Shown: positions 24,672-31,745 of the stretch, piece by piece | Position numbering within the stretch: the stretch's first letter is position 1 | How the letters are laid out: the number at the start of each line of letters is the position of its first letter | Assembly (NCBI RefSeq): GCF_011300875.1 | Contig: NZ_CP049862.1 | Span: forward strand, 2,356,001 to 2,420,000 | DNA from: Sanguibacter sp. HDW7 | Lineage (GTDB): Bacteria > Actinomycetota > Actinomycetes > Actinomycetales > Cellulomonadaceae | Direction: 5' to 3' | Length of the DNA: 64,000 nucleotides | Translations under genes and position numbers: made by a program | Notes under the pieces: model-generated | Databases searched by the model: none | What the model was told of the DNA's origin: nothing | What the model saw: the letters and a program-made list of their open reading frames with translations, nothing else

Positions 24672-25712
24672 GTGGGCCTGGCGTCGCGGTTCCGGGCCAC
24701 GGGCGCCGACGCCCCGTTCGGCCACCCGACGCGGGCCCACCACGGCGTCGCGATGGAGGGCTACTTCTGGCGGTTCACCGACCGCTCGTCGGGACGCGTC
24801 GTCATCGCGCTGTGCGGCGCGAACGTCGGGCCGCGCGGGCCGTGGGCGACCATCGGTCTCGCGGCCTGGCCCGACGGCGTCGTCCGCACCGCTGCCGTCG
24901 ACGGCGCGTGGACCGACTCGCGCGGGCTCGGCGTACGTGGCGGCGACGGCATGTTCACGGGCGACGACCGCCACGTGCACGTCGACCTCGGCCCGGGCGC
25001 GACGCTCGACGTCGAGCTTCACGACCTCGCACCCTGGCCGCGCCGCGCGCTCGGCGGCTCGAGCATCTTCCAGACGGTCCCGGGCCTCAACCAGTACTGG
25101 CACCCGTGGCTGCTCGGCGGACGGGCCACGGGCCGCGCGACCCTCGGCGACGCGACGTGGGAGCTGCGCGACGTCGACGTGTACGCGGAGAAGAACTGGG
25201 GGCGTGAGGGCTTCCCCGAGGCCTGGTGGTGGGGCCAGGCACAGGGCTTCGACGAACCAGGTGCGTGCGTCGCGTTCGCCGGCGGGATCGTCACGGCCGG
25301 ACCGCTGCGGACCGAGGTGACTGCGCTCGTCGTGCGGCTACCCGACGGGCGCGTCGTGCGGCTCGGCGACCCCGTCGTCAGCCCGGTCCGTACCCGCACG
25401 AGCGACGAGAGCTGGCACCTGTCCGGGCGCGGCTACGGCTGGCGCATCCTCGTCGAGGCGTCCGCGCCTCTCGACCACGCGTTCGTCCTGCCCGTGCCGC
25501 TGCCGAGCGAGCACCGCAACGTCCCGGGCGACCTCGAGCACCTCGTCGGCGACCTCACCATCACCGTCTCCCGGCACGGCCGCCACGTCTGGACGGGACT
25601 CACGACGCTCGCCGCGCTCGAGCACGGCGGGCTCGACCGCGCGCAGCAGGAGCTGCGCCGCCGCGGCCTCGACCCGACGACGCCGTCGGCACCCGGTGCG
25701 GCACGGGGCTGA
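24672..25712 (+). CDS. Tocopherol cyclase-like protein
   Basis: A 346-residue protein matching the tocopherol cyclase family in several blocks: HHGVAMEGYFWRFTD near the N-terminus, SSIFQTVPGLNQYWHPWLLGG in the middle, then DVDVYAEKNWGREGFPEAWWWGQAQGF and CVAFAGG. The fold is a lipocalin-like double barrel that in plants and cyanobacteria closes the chromanol ring. Tocopherol synthesis is not expected in this organism and no prenyltransferase is adjacent, so the substrate is probably another prenylated or hydrophobic compound. GTG at 24672 follows the upstream stop by six bases. Confidence 0.78.
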   Translation: MGLASRFRATGADAPFGHPTRAHHGVAMEGYFWRFTDRSSGRVVIALCGANVGPRGPWATIGLAAWPDGVVRTAAVDGAWTDSRGLGVRGGDGMFTGDDRHVHVDLGPGATLDVELHDLAPWPRRALGGSSIFQTVPGLNQYWHPWLLGGRATGRATLGDATWELRDVDVYAEKNWGREGFPEAWWWGQAQGFDEPGACVAFAGGIVTAGPLRTEVTALVVRLPDGRVVRLGDPVVSPVRTRTSDESWHLSGRGYGWRILVEASAPLDHAFVLPVPLPSEHRNVPGDLEHLVGDLTITVSRHGRHVWTGLTTLAALEHGGLDRAQQELRRRGLDPTTPSAPGAARG

Positions 25713-25776
25713 CAAGCGCGTCGCTCGCCCGCGCGTCGCGCGTAGGCGTTCTGCACGGCGGTCGCCGCCGTCGGGT

Positions 25777-26157
25777 TCATGCGTCGCTCGCCCGCGCCGC
25801 ATCCCCTGCCACGATCAGTGCGATGCGCGACCGGATGAAGGGGAGGTCGGCGACGAGGGTGTCCCAGACCGCGTCCTTGTCGGTGCCCTCATAGTGATGC
25901 GCGAGCCGGTCACGCATGCGCTTGATGAGCGACCAGGGAACCTCCGGGTAGCGGGAGGTCGTCGCGTCGCTCAGGCGGGCGACGTTCTCACCGATCCTCA
26001 TGACGAGCGACTCGGCCGCCATCCCCGGGACGTCGTCCGGGTCGCCTCGGTACCACTCCTCGCCGCGCGCGACGAGACGCGCACCCAGGTCGCACAGACG
26101 CACGATCTCCGCGAGGGCTCGGCCGTCGCGGTCGGTCGCGGGATCGCGGTCGGTCAC
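25777..26157 (-). CDS. hepT: HepT-like ribonuclease toxin
   Basis: A 126-residue all-helical protein of the HEPN/DUF86 family. The catalytic R-x4-H-x-Y motif is present as RDRLAHHY within KRMRDRLAHHYEGTDKDAVW. HepT proteins cleave RNA, and partner MntA blocks them by AMPylating the Tyr of this motif. GTG at 26157 overlaps the TGA of the mntA-like gene (GTGA), which is the standard arrangement. The first dozen residues (DRDPATDRDGR) are low in complexity. Confidence 0.88.
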   Translation of the reverse strand: MTDRDPATDRDGRALAEIVRLCDLGARLVARGEEWYRGDPDDVPGMAAESLVMRIGENVARLSDATTSRYPEVPWSLIKRMRDRLAHHYEGTDKDAVWDTLVADLPFIRSRIALIVAGDAARASDA

Positions 26158-26597
26158 AGCGCGACCGCGGTCCGGACGATCTCGTGGTCTGCGCTCAGGC
26201 CTCCGTCGGTGACGACGTCGACCTCGACGCCGAGCAGCTCGCTCGCCTCCGCCGCGAAGGCCGCGACGGTGAGCAGCCCGACGCCCGGCGGACGCGCGAC
26301 GAGGAGGTCCAGGTCGCTGCCGGGACGATCGCTGCCCCGCGCAGCCGAGCCGAAGACACGGACGTTCCCGAACCCGTACCTGTCCGCGAGACTGACGAGG
26401 TCGGCGCGACGAGCCGCTAGCGCCTCGTGCGGCAACGGCCGTGCGGCGTCGACAAGGCGCGCAAACATCTCTTCCGAGAGGCTGCGTCGCCCCGACTCGT
26501 AGGCGGCGATGTTGGGCTGCGCGACACCGGACCGCCGAGACAGCTCGGACTGGCTGAGGCCCGCGGCCTCGCGCAGCGATCGGACCCGGTTGACCAT
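26154..26597 (-). CDS. mntA: MntA-type antitoxin nucleotidyltransferase with N-terminal HTH
   Basis: A 147-residue two-domain protein. Residues 2-45 form an XRE-type helix-turn-helix (VRSLREAAGLSQSELSRRSGVAQPNIAAYESGRR). Residues 65-147 are a minimal nucleotidyltransferase with GSAARG at 83-88, Asp95-x-Asp97 and a third acidic position in VEVDVVTD. The enzyme part should AMPylate the HepT toxin; the HTH part probably represses the operon. ATG at 26597 starts directly at the HTH, and a 14-base palindrome lies ten bases upstream. It overlaps hepT by four bases. Confidence 0.88.
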   Translation of the reverse strand: MVNRVRSLREAAGLSQSELSRRSGVAQPNIAAYESGRRSLSEEMFARLVDAARPLPHEALAARRADLVSLADRYGFGNVRVFGSAARGSDRPGSDLDLLVARPPGVGLLTVAAFAAEASELLGVEVDVVTDGGLSADHEIVRTAVAL

Positions 26598-26606
26598 GCG
26601 TCGACC

Positions 26607-26620
26607 ATATCGCGCGATAT
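26607..26620 (-). promoter_or_regulatory. Palindromic operator candidate of the mntA-hepT operon
   Basis: ATATCGCGCGATAT is a perfect 14-base palindrome, AT-rich at its ends in a GC-rich context, centred about 17 bases before the mntA start. It is well placed for binding by the fused XRE domain. Confidence 0.65.
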
Positions 26621-26710
26621 ACCCGCGTGCACGGTGTGGTCGCGGCCCGCGGCGTACGCTGCAGGAGTGCGGCCGGAGCTGCACGTCGCTCGCGACGACG
26701 GGAGAGTCGG

Positions 26711-27004
26711 ATGTCCTTCCAGGCGTACCTGGACACCATCGAGAAGAAGACGGGACTGACTCCCCGCCAGCTTGTCGACATCGCGCACGACAAGGGCCTC
26801 GACCAGCCCGGGATCAAGGCAGGCGAGATCCTCGCGTGGCTCAAGGACGACTACGACCTGGGCCGCGGGCACGGCATGGCGCTCGTCCACGTCATCCAGA
26901 AGGGCCCGACGATCAGCACGAAGCACGTCGGCACGGACGGCGTCCATCGGGACGAGTCGGAGACGCTCTGGCTCGACGGGGTCGCGACGAAGCCCTCGGC
27001 CTAG
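26711..27004 (+). CDS. DUF4287 domain protein
   Basis: A 97-residue soluble protein that is a single DUF4287 domain. It begins SFQAYLDTIEKKTGLTPRQLVDIAHDKGL and has KAGEILAWLKDDYDLGRGHGMALVHVIQKG, a pattern common in actinobacterial proteins of unknown function and sometimes fused to DUF1801/DUF5655 domains. ATG at 26711 has a GGGAGAG site. A TACGCT box at about 26655 could be its -10, giving a short leader. Confidence 0.8.
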   Translation: MSFQAYLDTIEKKTGLTPRQLVDIAHDKGLDQPGIKAGEILAWLKDDYDLGRGHGMALVHVIQKGPTISTKHVGTDGVHRDESETLWLDGVATKPSA

Positions 27005-27108
27005 TTCCGGGTCGTCTGTTGGTGGTTCCCGCACACGATCCGTGTGCAGGAACCCCAGCAGCGGTCACACGGCTGCGGCGGGGCGACGATCTCGTCCTCC
27101 AGCAGGGC

Positions 27109-27921
27109 TCAGGCTCCGTTGAGCCCGTGCACCACTGTGTCGAGCGCATGCTTGAAGTGGCTCTCTGCCGCGTTGATGACGGGGGTCGGGGCGGCGGGGT
27201 CGAAGACCCTGAGCAGCGAGAAGCGGAACGACGACGGATCGCGCACCATCAGTCGGACGTTGCCACCGTGACCGTCGGCCGCGTACGTGGCCCAGCGCTG
27301 GCAGATGTTCTCTTCACCGTCAGCCTTGCCGACGTAGTGGCGCCCGTCGCGCGTGTCGGTGATGAGGTAGATGCCGCGGACCGACGCGAGGGCCGTGCGC
27401 CACGCGGCGTACTGCGGCTCCCGCATCACTGCCTGAAGTTGTGCATATTCGAGCCTCAGCTGGTCGAACCCGGGGAACGGGACGGGCCTCGCGTCCGCGA
27501 TCTCCACGACCGGGTAGCTCGCTGCCGTCAGGCCGGTGAGCCGCCACGCGCGCGGCGAGCGCCAGCCGATGACGAGCCGGTTCCGCAGCTCCGCAAGGTG
27601 GTCGGAGACGACGAGGTCGAACGTCCGGAGCACGCCGTCGTCCGAGAGCTCACCGCGGTTCTCGAGGACGGACCAGAGGCGTGCTCGATCGCCTCCTTCG
27701 CGGATGAAGACGACCCACAGGCGTGGTGGGACTGCCGGGAACCTTCCAGGTGCGGCCGACTGCCGGAGCCTGTAGGAGAGGATCTCGTCGTCGGTCGAGT
27801 CCGCGTGGAGACCAGGAAGACCAAGATCCTCGTGCTCGCGTACGAAGGCGTGGCGGATCGCCTGCGTGTCGGCGGGGTCGATCCCGTCGTTGCGGAGGAT
27901 CGCGTCGAGCGTGAGCGCCAT
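27109..27921 (-). CDS. GIY-YIG nuclease family protein
   Basis: A 270-residue protein. The N-terminal about 170 residues are unassigned (LDAILRNDGIDPADTQAIRHAFVREHEDLG, later LWVVFIREGGDRARLWSVLENRGEL). The C-terminal domain from about 185 is GIY-YIG: GIYLITDTRDGRHYVGKADG, the Arg in CQRWATY, and GHGGNVRL. Family members cut DNA during repair, mobility or restriction; no system is visible beside it. ATG at 27921 (GGAG upstream) gives a natural N-terminus. The frame stays open upstream with plausible codon use to a GTG near 28083, so a longer form cannot be excluded. Confidence 0.8.
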   Translation of the reverse strand: MALTLDAILRNDGIDPADTQAIRHAFVREHEDLGLPGLHADSTDDEILSYRLRQSAAPGRFPAVPPRLWVVFIREGGDRARLWSVLENRGELSDDGVLRTFDLVVSDHLAELRNRLVIGWRSPRAWRLTGLTAASYPVVEIADARPVPFPGFDQLRLEYAQLQAVMREPQYAAWRTALASVRGIYLITDTRDGRHYVGKADGEENICQRWATYAADGHGGNVRLMVRDPSSFRFSLLRVFDPAAPTPVINAAESHFKHALDTVVHGLNGA

Positions 27922-28138
27922 CCGAGGCTCCGTTCCCTGAGTCGCCGCGCCCGACCCTGTGTGGGCGCACGTCCTGCGCGGCCGATCGTAGTGGAACGCC
28001 GTGGCGCGGACGCCGCGGGCTCGTAGTGCATCGGCCGCGCCCCGACCCGACGGCCCCGCGACGCCGGGCTCGACGAGGTTCACGCGTGCAGACCTCCAAG
28101 CCCCGAAGCTCGACGCACCAGATGCCACCCAGGGACGG

Positions 28139-28693
28139 TCAGCCGGCGAGCTCGAGAAGCCGCGCGCGGGCGAGAGCCCTCTCCCCCGCGGTGACGTACG
28201 GGGTCTCGTGCGAAGCAGCCAACCCCTCTGCGGCGAGGCGCAGCACGAGCGACGTCGCCTCGTCGATCCCGTCTGCAGCGAACTCCGCCCGCCACTCGGC
28301 GGCGTCACGCTCGAGCAGCGCGCCGATCGGTTGGTCCATGCCCAGCATGAGTAGGTACGCCGTCGGGGAGTAAAGGTCCCGCACCACGGCGCTGTCCGAG
28401 GTCATCGCCCGGATGTAGCCGCGCAGGAGCATTCCGGGCCGGTTCTCCGACGGGTCGACGTGCGCGTGCACCTCCGCGCGCAGGCGTTCGGCGATGTCGG
28501 CGAGCAGCGCGTCCTCGAGCTCATTCTTGCTGGCGAAGTGGTGGGTCAGTGCGCCCTTCGACACGCCCGCCTCCTTCGCGATGTCCGCGAGGCTGACACC
28601 GCTGCCGCGGGCGGCGATCATCGTCGCGGCCGCGTCGATGATCGCCCGACGCGTGCGGGCCTTGTCGCGCGTGGCCGGCTCAGTGCGCTCCAT
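28139..28693 (-). CDS. TetR family transcriptional regulator
   Basis: A 184-residue repressor-type regulator. The HTH reads RTRRAIIDAAATMIAARGSGVSLADIAKEAGVSKGALTHHFASKNEL (about 10-56), followed by a helical ligand-binding domain. ATG at 28693 is preferred over 28702 because GGAGG is nine bases before it but abuts 28702. It overlaps the 3' end of the MFS exporter gene, so exporter and regulator form one transcript. The likely operator is the 52-base palindrome at 30202-30253, and autoregulation by the exporter's substrate is expected. Confidence 0.9.
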   Translation of the reverse strand: MERTEPATRDKARTRRAIIDAAATMIAARGSGVSLADIAKEAGVSKGALTHHFASKNELEDALLADIAERLRAEVHAHVDPSENRPGMLLRGYIRAMTSDSAVVRDLYSPTAYLLMLGMDQPIGALLERDAAEWRAEFAADGIDEATSLVLRLAAEGLAASHETPYVTAGERALARARLLELAG

Positions 28694-30206
28694 GCGAGAC
28701 ATCCTCCGTGACCTTCGGCGAGGGGATGGTCCGCCACGCGATGAGGGCGGCCACGAGCAGCAGCCCGGCGGCGATGTACGCGGTCACCTGCATGCCGTGG
28801 GTGAACGCGTGCTGCGCGATCGCTAGGAGGTCCCCGTCTGCCGGGCCCAGCACGCCTGCCGCGCTCGCGAGGGAGTCCTCCATCGCTGCTCGGGCCTCCG
28901 GTGCGGTGCCCTCGGGGATCTGCAGGCCGTTGCGGTACATCGCCACCTGCAGCGATCCCAGGACGCCGATGCCCAGCGCGATGCCCAGCTCGTAGGCCGT
29001 CTCGGCGATCGACGACGCCGCGCCGGCTCGCGCGGGCGGCGCGCTCGAGACGACGGCATCGGTCGACAGGGTCGCCGACAGCCCGGTGCCGAGGCCGATG
29101 ACAGCGAGGCCGAGCCCGGTTCCGACGAAGCTCGTGAGCTCGGCGGTCAGCCCGACCGTGACGAGCCCGACCGCCCCGACGAGCAGTCCCACCGCGATCG
29201 CCCGGCCACGGCCGAGCCTCGACAGCGCGACCCCGACGACCGCCACGACCGCGAGCGACGCGATCGTCGCCGGAAGCTCGGCCAGGCCCGCCCAGAACGG
29301 CGAGTAGCCGCGGACCAGCTGCAGGTACTGCGAGAAGAAGAACAGGAGGCCGAAGAACGCGAAGATCGCCAGCGCGTTCGAGGCCACGGCACCGCTGAAC
29401 GCGGGGATCTTGAACAGGGACACGTCGACCAGAGGAGTTGCGAGTCGCCGCTGGCGGCGGACGAAGAGCCAGCCGGCGACCAGCCCGAGGGCAGCTGCAG
29501 CGAACACGGTCCAGTCCACCGCGCTGCCGACGGCCTGCTTGACGGAGTAGACGATCGGGACGATGGCCAGGACCGACAGGGCTGCGGAGAGGAGGTCGAT
29601 GCGTCCGGCGTCCGGGTTCTTCGACTCCGGCAGGAGCCACGCCCCGAGGACGATGATCAGCGCGATCACCGGGACGTTGATGAGGAACACCGAGCCCCAC
29701 CAGAAGACTTCGAGCAGCGCGCCGCCGACGAGCGGTCCGATGGCGCCGCCGGCCATCGCGCCGGCGGACCAGATCGCGATGGCCTTCGTCCGCTGGATCG
29801 GGTCGTGGAAGAGGTTGCGGATGATCGACAGGGTGGACGGCATGATGGTCGCGCCCGCGAACCCGAGCAGCGCGCGGGACGCGATGAGGACCTCGGCCGA
29901 CGGTGCGAACGCCGCCATGAGCGAGGCGATCCCGAACCCGACGCTGCCGAGGAGCAGCAGGCGTTTGCGCCCGATGCGATCGGCGAGGTTGCCCATGGTG
30001 ACGAGGAGTCCGGCGAGGACGAACGAGTAGATGTCGCCGACCCACAGGATCTGCGTCGCGGTCGGCGCGAGGTCGGCGACCATCGCGGGGACAGCGAGGT
30101 AGAGCACCGTCCCGTCGATCGCGAGGAGGGTGACGGCAAGGATGAGGACGCCGAGGGCGAACCACTCGCGACGGCCGGCTCGGGCGGGGGTAGGAGTCTG
30201 GTGCAC
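28680..30206 (-). CDS. MFS drug/H+ antiporter, 14-helix DHA2 type
   Basis: A 508-residue inner-membrane exporter of the QacA/SmvA/EmrB group. The start shows LAIDGTVLYLAVPAMVADL (DHA2 motif D1), the loop 2-3 motif GNLADRIGRKRLLLLG, and motif C-like GGAIGPLVGGALLE. About 14 helices are present. It expels cationic or hydrophobic drugs by proton antiport. GTG at 30206 lies six bases after TAGGCT, so the mRNA is probably leaderless. Both elements are inside a palindrome likely bound by the coupled TetR regulator. Its end overlaps the tetR start. Confidence 0.92.
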   Translation of the reverse strand: MHQTPTPARAGRREWFALGVLILAVTLLAIDGTVLYLAVPAMVADLAPTATQILWVGDIYSFVLAGLLVTMGNLADRIGRKRLLLLGSVGFGIASLMAAFAPSAEVLIASRALLGFAGATIMPSTLSIIRNLFHDPIQRTKAIAIWSAGAMAGGAIGPLVGGALLEVFWWGSVFLINVPVIALIIVLGAWLLPESKNPDAGRIDLLSAALSVLAIVPIVYSVKQAVGSAVDWTVFAAAALGLVAGWLFVRRQRRLATPLVDVSLFKIPAFSGAVASNALAIFAFFGLLFFFSQYLQLVRGYSPFWAGLAELPATIASLAVVAVVGVALSRLGRGRAIAVGLLVGAVGLVTVGLTAELTSFVGTGLGLAVIGLGTGLSATLSTDAVVSSAPPARAGAASSIAETAYELGIALGIGVLGSLQVAMYRNGLQIPEGTAPEARAAMEDSLASAAGVLGPADGDLLAIAQHAFTHGMQVTAYIAAGLLLVAALIAWRTIPSPKVTEDVSHGAH

Positions 30207-30253
30207 CGGGTCAGCCTAACAAACCATTTGGTTCGTTAGGCTGACCCGGTGCA
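30202..30253 (-). promoter_or_regulatory. 52-base palindrome: TetR operator plus MFS promoter
   Basis: Two 25-base arms with a single mismatch surround a TT centre. The core is AACAAACCATTTGGTTCGTT, a TetR-like operator form. The left arm contains, on the minus strand, the TAGGCT -10 box (30213-30218) and the GTG start (30204-30206). Repressor bound here would block RNA polymerase directly. The right arm mirrors the same -10/GTG on the plus strand. Confidence 0.75.
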
Positions 30254-30315
30254 GTCGCACCGTCCCGCGCACGCCGCACCCCAGCGCTGCCGGGGCACGC
30301 CGCACTGGCGAGAGG

Positions 30316-30885
30316 TCACGCTGCGACGCGGGTGGCCTCCAGGGCCTTGGTCCACTTCTCGACCTGGCCGAGCATGCCGTCGATCGCGTTCGCGTGCACC
30401 GGCGACGGGGTGAACACAGCCATGTTCTCGAAGTCGGTGAAGAGGTTGAACGCGGGCTGCTGGGTGACCACGGCGACCTGCAGGGTCGAGAGCACGTCAC
30501 GGAGCGCGGCCGCAGCGATCTGGCCGCCTGAGGAGCCGTAGCTGACGATCGCGGCCGCCTTGTCGTTCCACTCTCCGTAGAGGTAGTCGATGGCGTTCTT
30601 CAGCCCGGAGGTGATGCCGCGGTTGTACTCGGCGACGATGAAGACGAAGCCGTCGAAGCCGGCGACGGCCTCTGCCCACGGGTAGACCTCCGGGGTCTCG
30701 TGGTTGCCGCCGTTCAGAACGGTCGGGATCGACTCGTTGTAGAACGGAAGGTCGAAGTCGGCGATGTCGAGAACCTCGTACTCGAATCCCTCGCGCCCGC
30801 TGGCGATGGAATGGATGTACTGGGCGACCTGGGGGTTGACGCGGCCGGGGCGCGTGCTCCCGGTGACGATGGCGATGCGGGTCAT
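30316..30885 (-). CDS. NAD(P)H-dependent FMN reductase
   Basis: A 189-residue flavodoxin-fold reductase. It opens with IAIVTGSTRPGRVNPQVAQYI, the FMN phosphate loop. The segments VFIVAEYNRGITSGLKNAIDYL and AAIVSYGSSGGQIAAAALRDVL are characteristic of the NADPH-FMN/quinone reductase family (SsuE, ArsH, YhdA types). It can reduce flavin, quinones or azo compounds. ATG at 30885 overlaps the TGA of the 44-residue peptide gene (ATGA). With FrnE and a MarR regulator nearby, a role in quinone or electrophile stress is inferred. Confidence 0.9.
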   Translation of the reverse strand: MTRIAIVTGSTRPGRVNPQVAQYIHSIASGREGFEYEVLDIADFDLPFYNESIPTVLNGGNHETPEVYPWAEAVAGFDGFVFIVAEYNRGITSGLKNAIDYLYGEWNDKAAAIVSYGSSGGQIAAAALRDVLSTLQVAVVTQQPAFNLFTDFENMAVFTPSPVHANAIDGMLGQVEKWTKALEATRVAA

Positions 30886-31016
30886 GTGGCGATGCACTCT
30901 TCTTCCTGGGTGGTGCTCGTGGTGGGGACTGCGGGGATCAGGCAGCCGTCGGGGCCGCAGAGGTCGTCGCTCTCGGCGCCGACGAGCGTGAGGATCGGCT
31001 GGATCGGGCGGATCAT
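30882..31016 (-). CDS. 44-residue Cys-containing peptide in redox operon
   Basis: This small frame is supported by its junctions: its ATG overlaps the TGA of the FrnE gene and its TGA overlaps the ATG of the FMN reductase, both as ATGA. It begins MIRPIQPILTLVGAES and then has DLCGPDGCLIP, a C-x4-C pair at Cys20 and Cys25, with a third Cys (Cys41) near the acidic C-terminus (QEEECIAT). No signal peptide or membrane helix is visible. I do not recognise the family. A thiol-redox partner, metal-binding peptide or leader are possibilities. Codon use matches the neighbours. Confidence 0.7.
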   Translation of the reverse strand: MIRPIQPILTLVGAESDDLCGPDGCLIPAVPTTSTTQEEECIAT

Positions 31017-31666
31017 GTGGCGCTCGCCCCCCGCTCCGCCCAGGCCGTCTCGAGCGCGTCGACGATGACGTCGACCTTCTGCGCCCCGGAGAGGCCGTAC
31101 TTGCGGTCGATGACGAGGAACGGCACGCCGCGCGATCCGAGTGCGACGGCCTCTGCGTGGTCGCCCTCGACCTGCGCGCGATACTCGCGCGCCTCGAGCG
31201 AGCGACGCGCCTCGGCACTGTCGAGCCCGAGGCGCTCCGCGAAGGGCACCAGGTCGTCGATCGACCAGATGGGCGCCCTGTCGCCGAAGTGGGCATGGAA
31301 GAGGAGGCTCCAGGCCTCGTTCTGCCTCCCCTGCGCGGACGCCCAGGCGAGGAACTCGTGCGTGAGAGTCGTGTTGCCGATCTCGTTGTCCGTGACGTGA
31401 TACTCCGCGAGACCTACCTCGCGGGCGAGCTGTTGCAGCGGCGCGACCATCTCGTCGGCCATCGCCTTCGTGATGCCACGCGCCGCGCTCATGTAGTCGA
31501 CGAAGTCGACGCCTTCACCCTCCTGGAGCTCCGGCAGCAGCCGGAAGGACCGGTGCGTGAACTCCAGCCCCTCGCGGTCCCCGAAGATCTCGAGCGCGCG
31601 CTTCATCCGCTCGTCGGCGATCCCGCACCAGGAGCAGACGATGTCTTCCCACAGTTCTACCTTCAC
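31013..31666 (-). CDS. FrnE-like DsbA family dithiol oxidoreductase
   Basis: A 217-residue cytoplasmic protein of the DsbA/FrnE family. The active site CSWC is at residues 11-14 directly after the first strand (KVELWEDIVCSWC), and the cis-Pro loop is GSRGVPFLVIDRKYGLSGAQ. FrnE proteins act as disulfide isomerases or oxidoreductases in oxidative stress and polyketide pathways. GTG at 31666 is preceded by GAGAGGA. It is the first gene of a leftward operon and diverges from a MarR regulator; a palindrome lies 18 bases before its start. Confidence 0.9.
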   Translation of the reverse strand: MKVELWEDIVCSWCGIADERMKRALEIFGDREGLEFTHRSFRLLPELQEGEGVDFVDYMSAARGITKAMADEMVAPLQQLAREVGLAEYHVTDNEIGNTTLTHEFLAWASAQGRQNEAWSLLFHAHFGDRAPIWSIDDLVPFAERLGLDSAEARRSLEAREYRAQVEGDHAEAVALGSRGVPFLVIDRKYGLSGAQKVDVIVDALETAWAERGASAT

Positions 31667-31683
31667 GATGTCCTCTCACCTAA

Positions 31684-31705
31684 GATCGTCTTGCGTCAGA
31701 CGATC
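31684..31705. promoter_or_regulatory. MarR operator candidate between marR-type gene and frnE operon
   Basis: GATCGTCT and AGACGATC, exact inverses, are separated by TGCGTC. The flanks are also partly symmetric (CCTAA on the left, CCTAA on the right). It lies in the 79-base divergent region, the usual place for a MarR-family repressor site. Confidence 0.6.
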
Positions 31706-31733
31706 CTAACATGGACGGTCCTGGGCGAGAGGG

Positions 31734-31739
31734 TACGCT
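31734..31739 (+). promoter_or_regulatory. -10 box TACGCT for leaderless MarR transcript
   Basis: TACGCT ends six bases before the ATG at 31746. Confidence 0.5.
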
Positions 31740-31745
31740 GGTGGC

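Noticed and set aside
28003-28083. N-terminal extension of the GIY-YIG protein from a GTG near 28083
   Set aside because: Codon use is plausible, but the segment has no family similarity I recognise, and ATG 27921 has a better placed ribosome site; kept only as an alternative in the gene entry.
30316-31296. Longer FMN reductase reading back through the FrnE gene
   Set aside because: The extension is a shadow of frnE and of the small peptide gene; ATG at 30885 begins at the conserved IAIVTGSTRPG.
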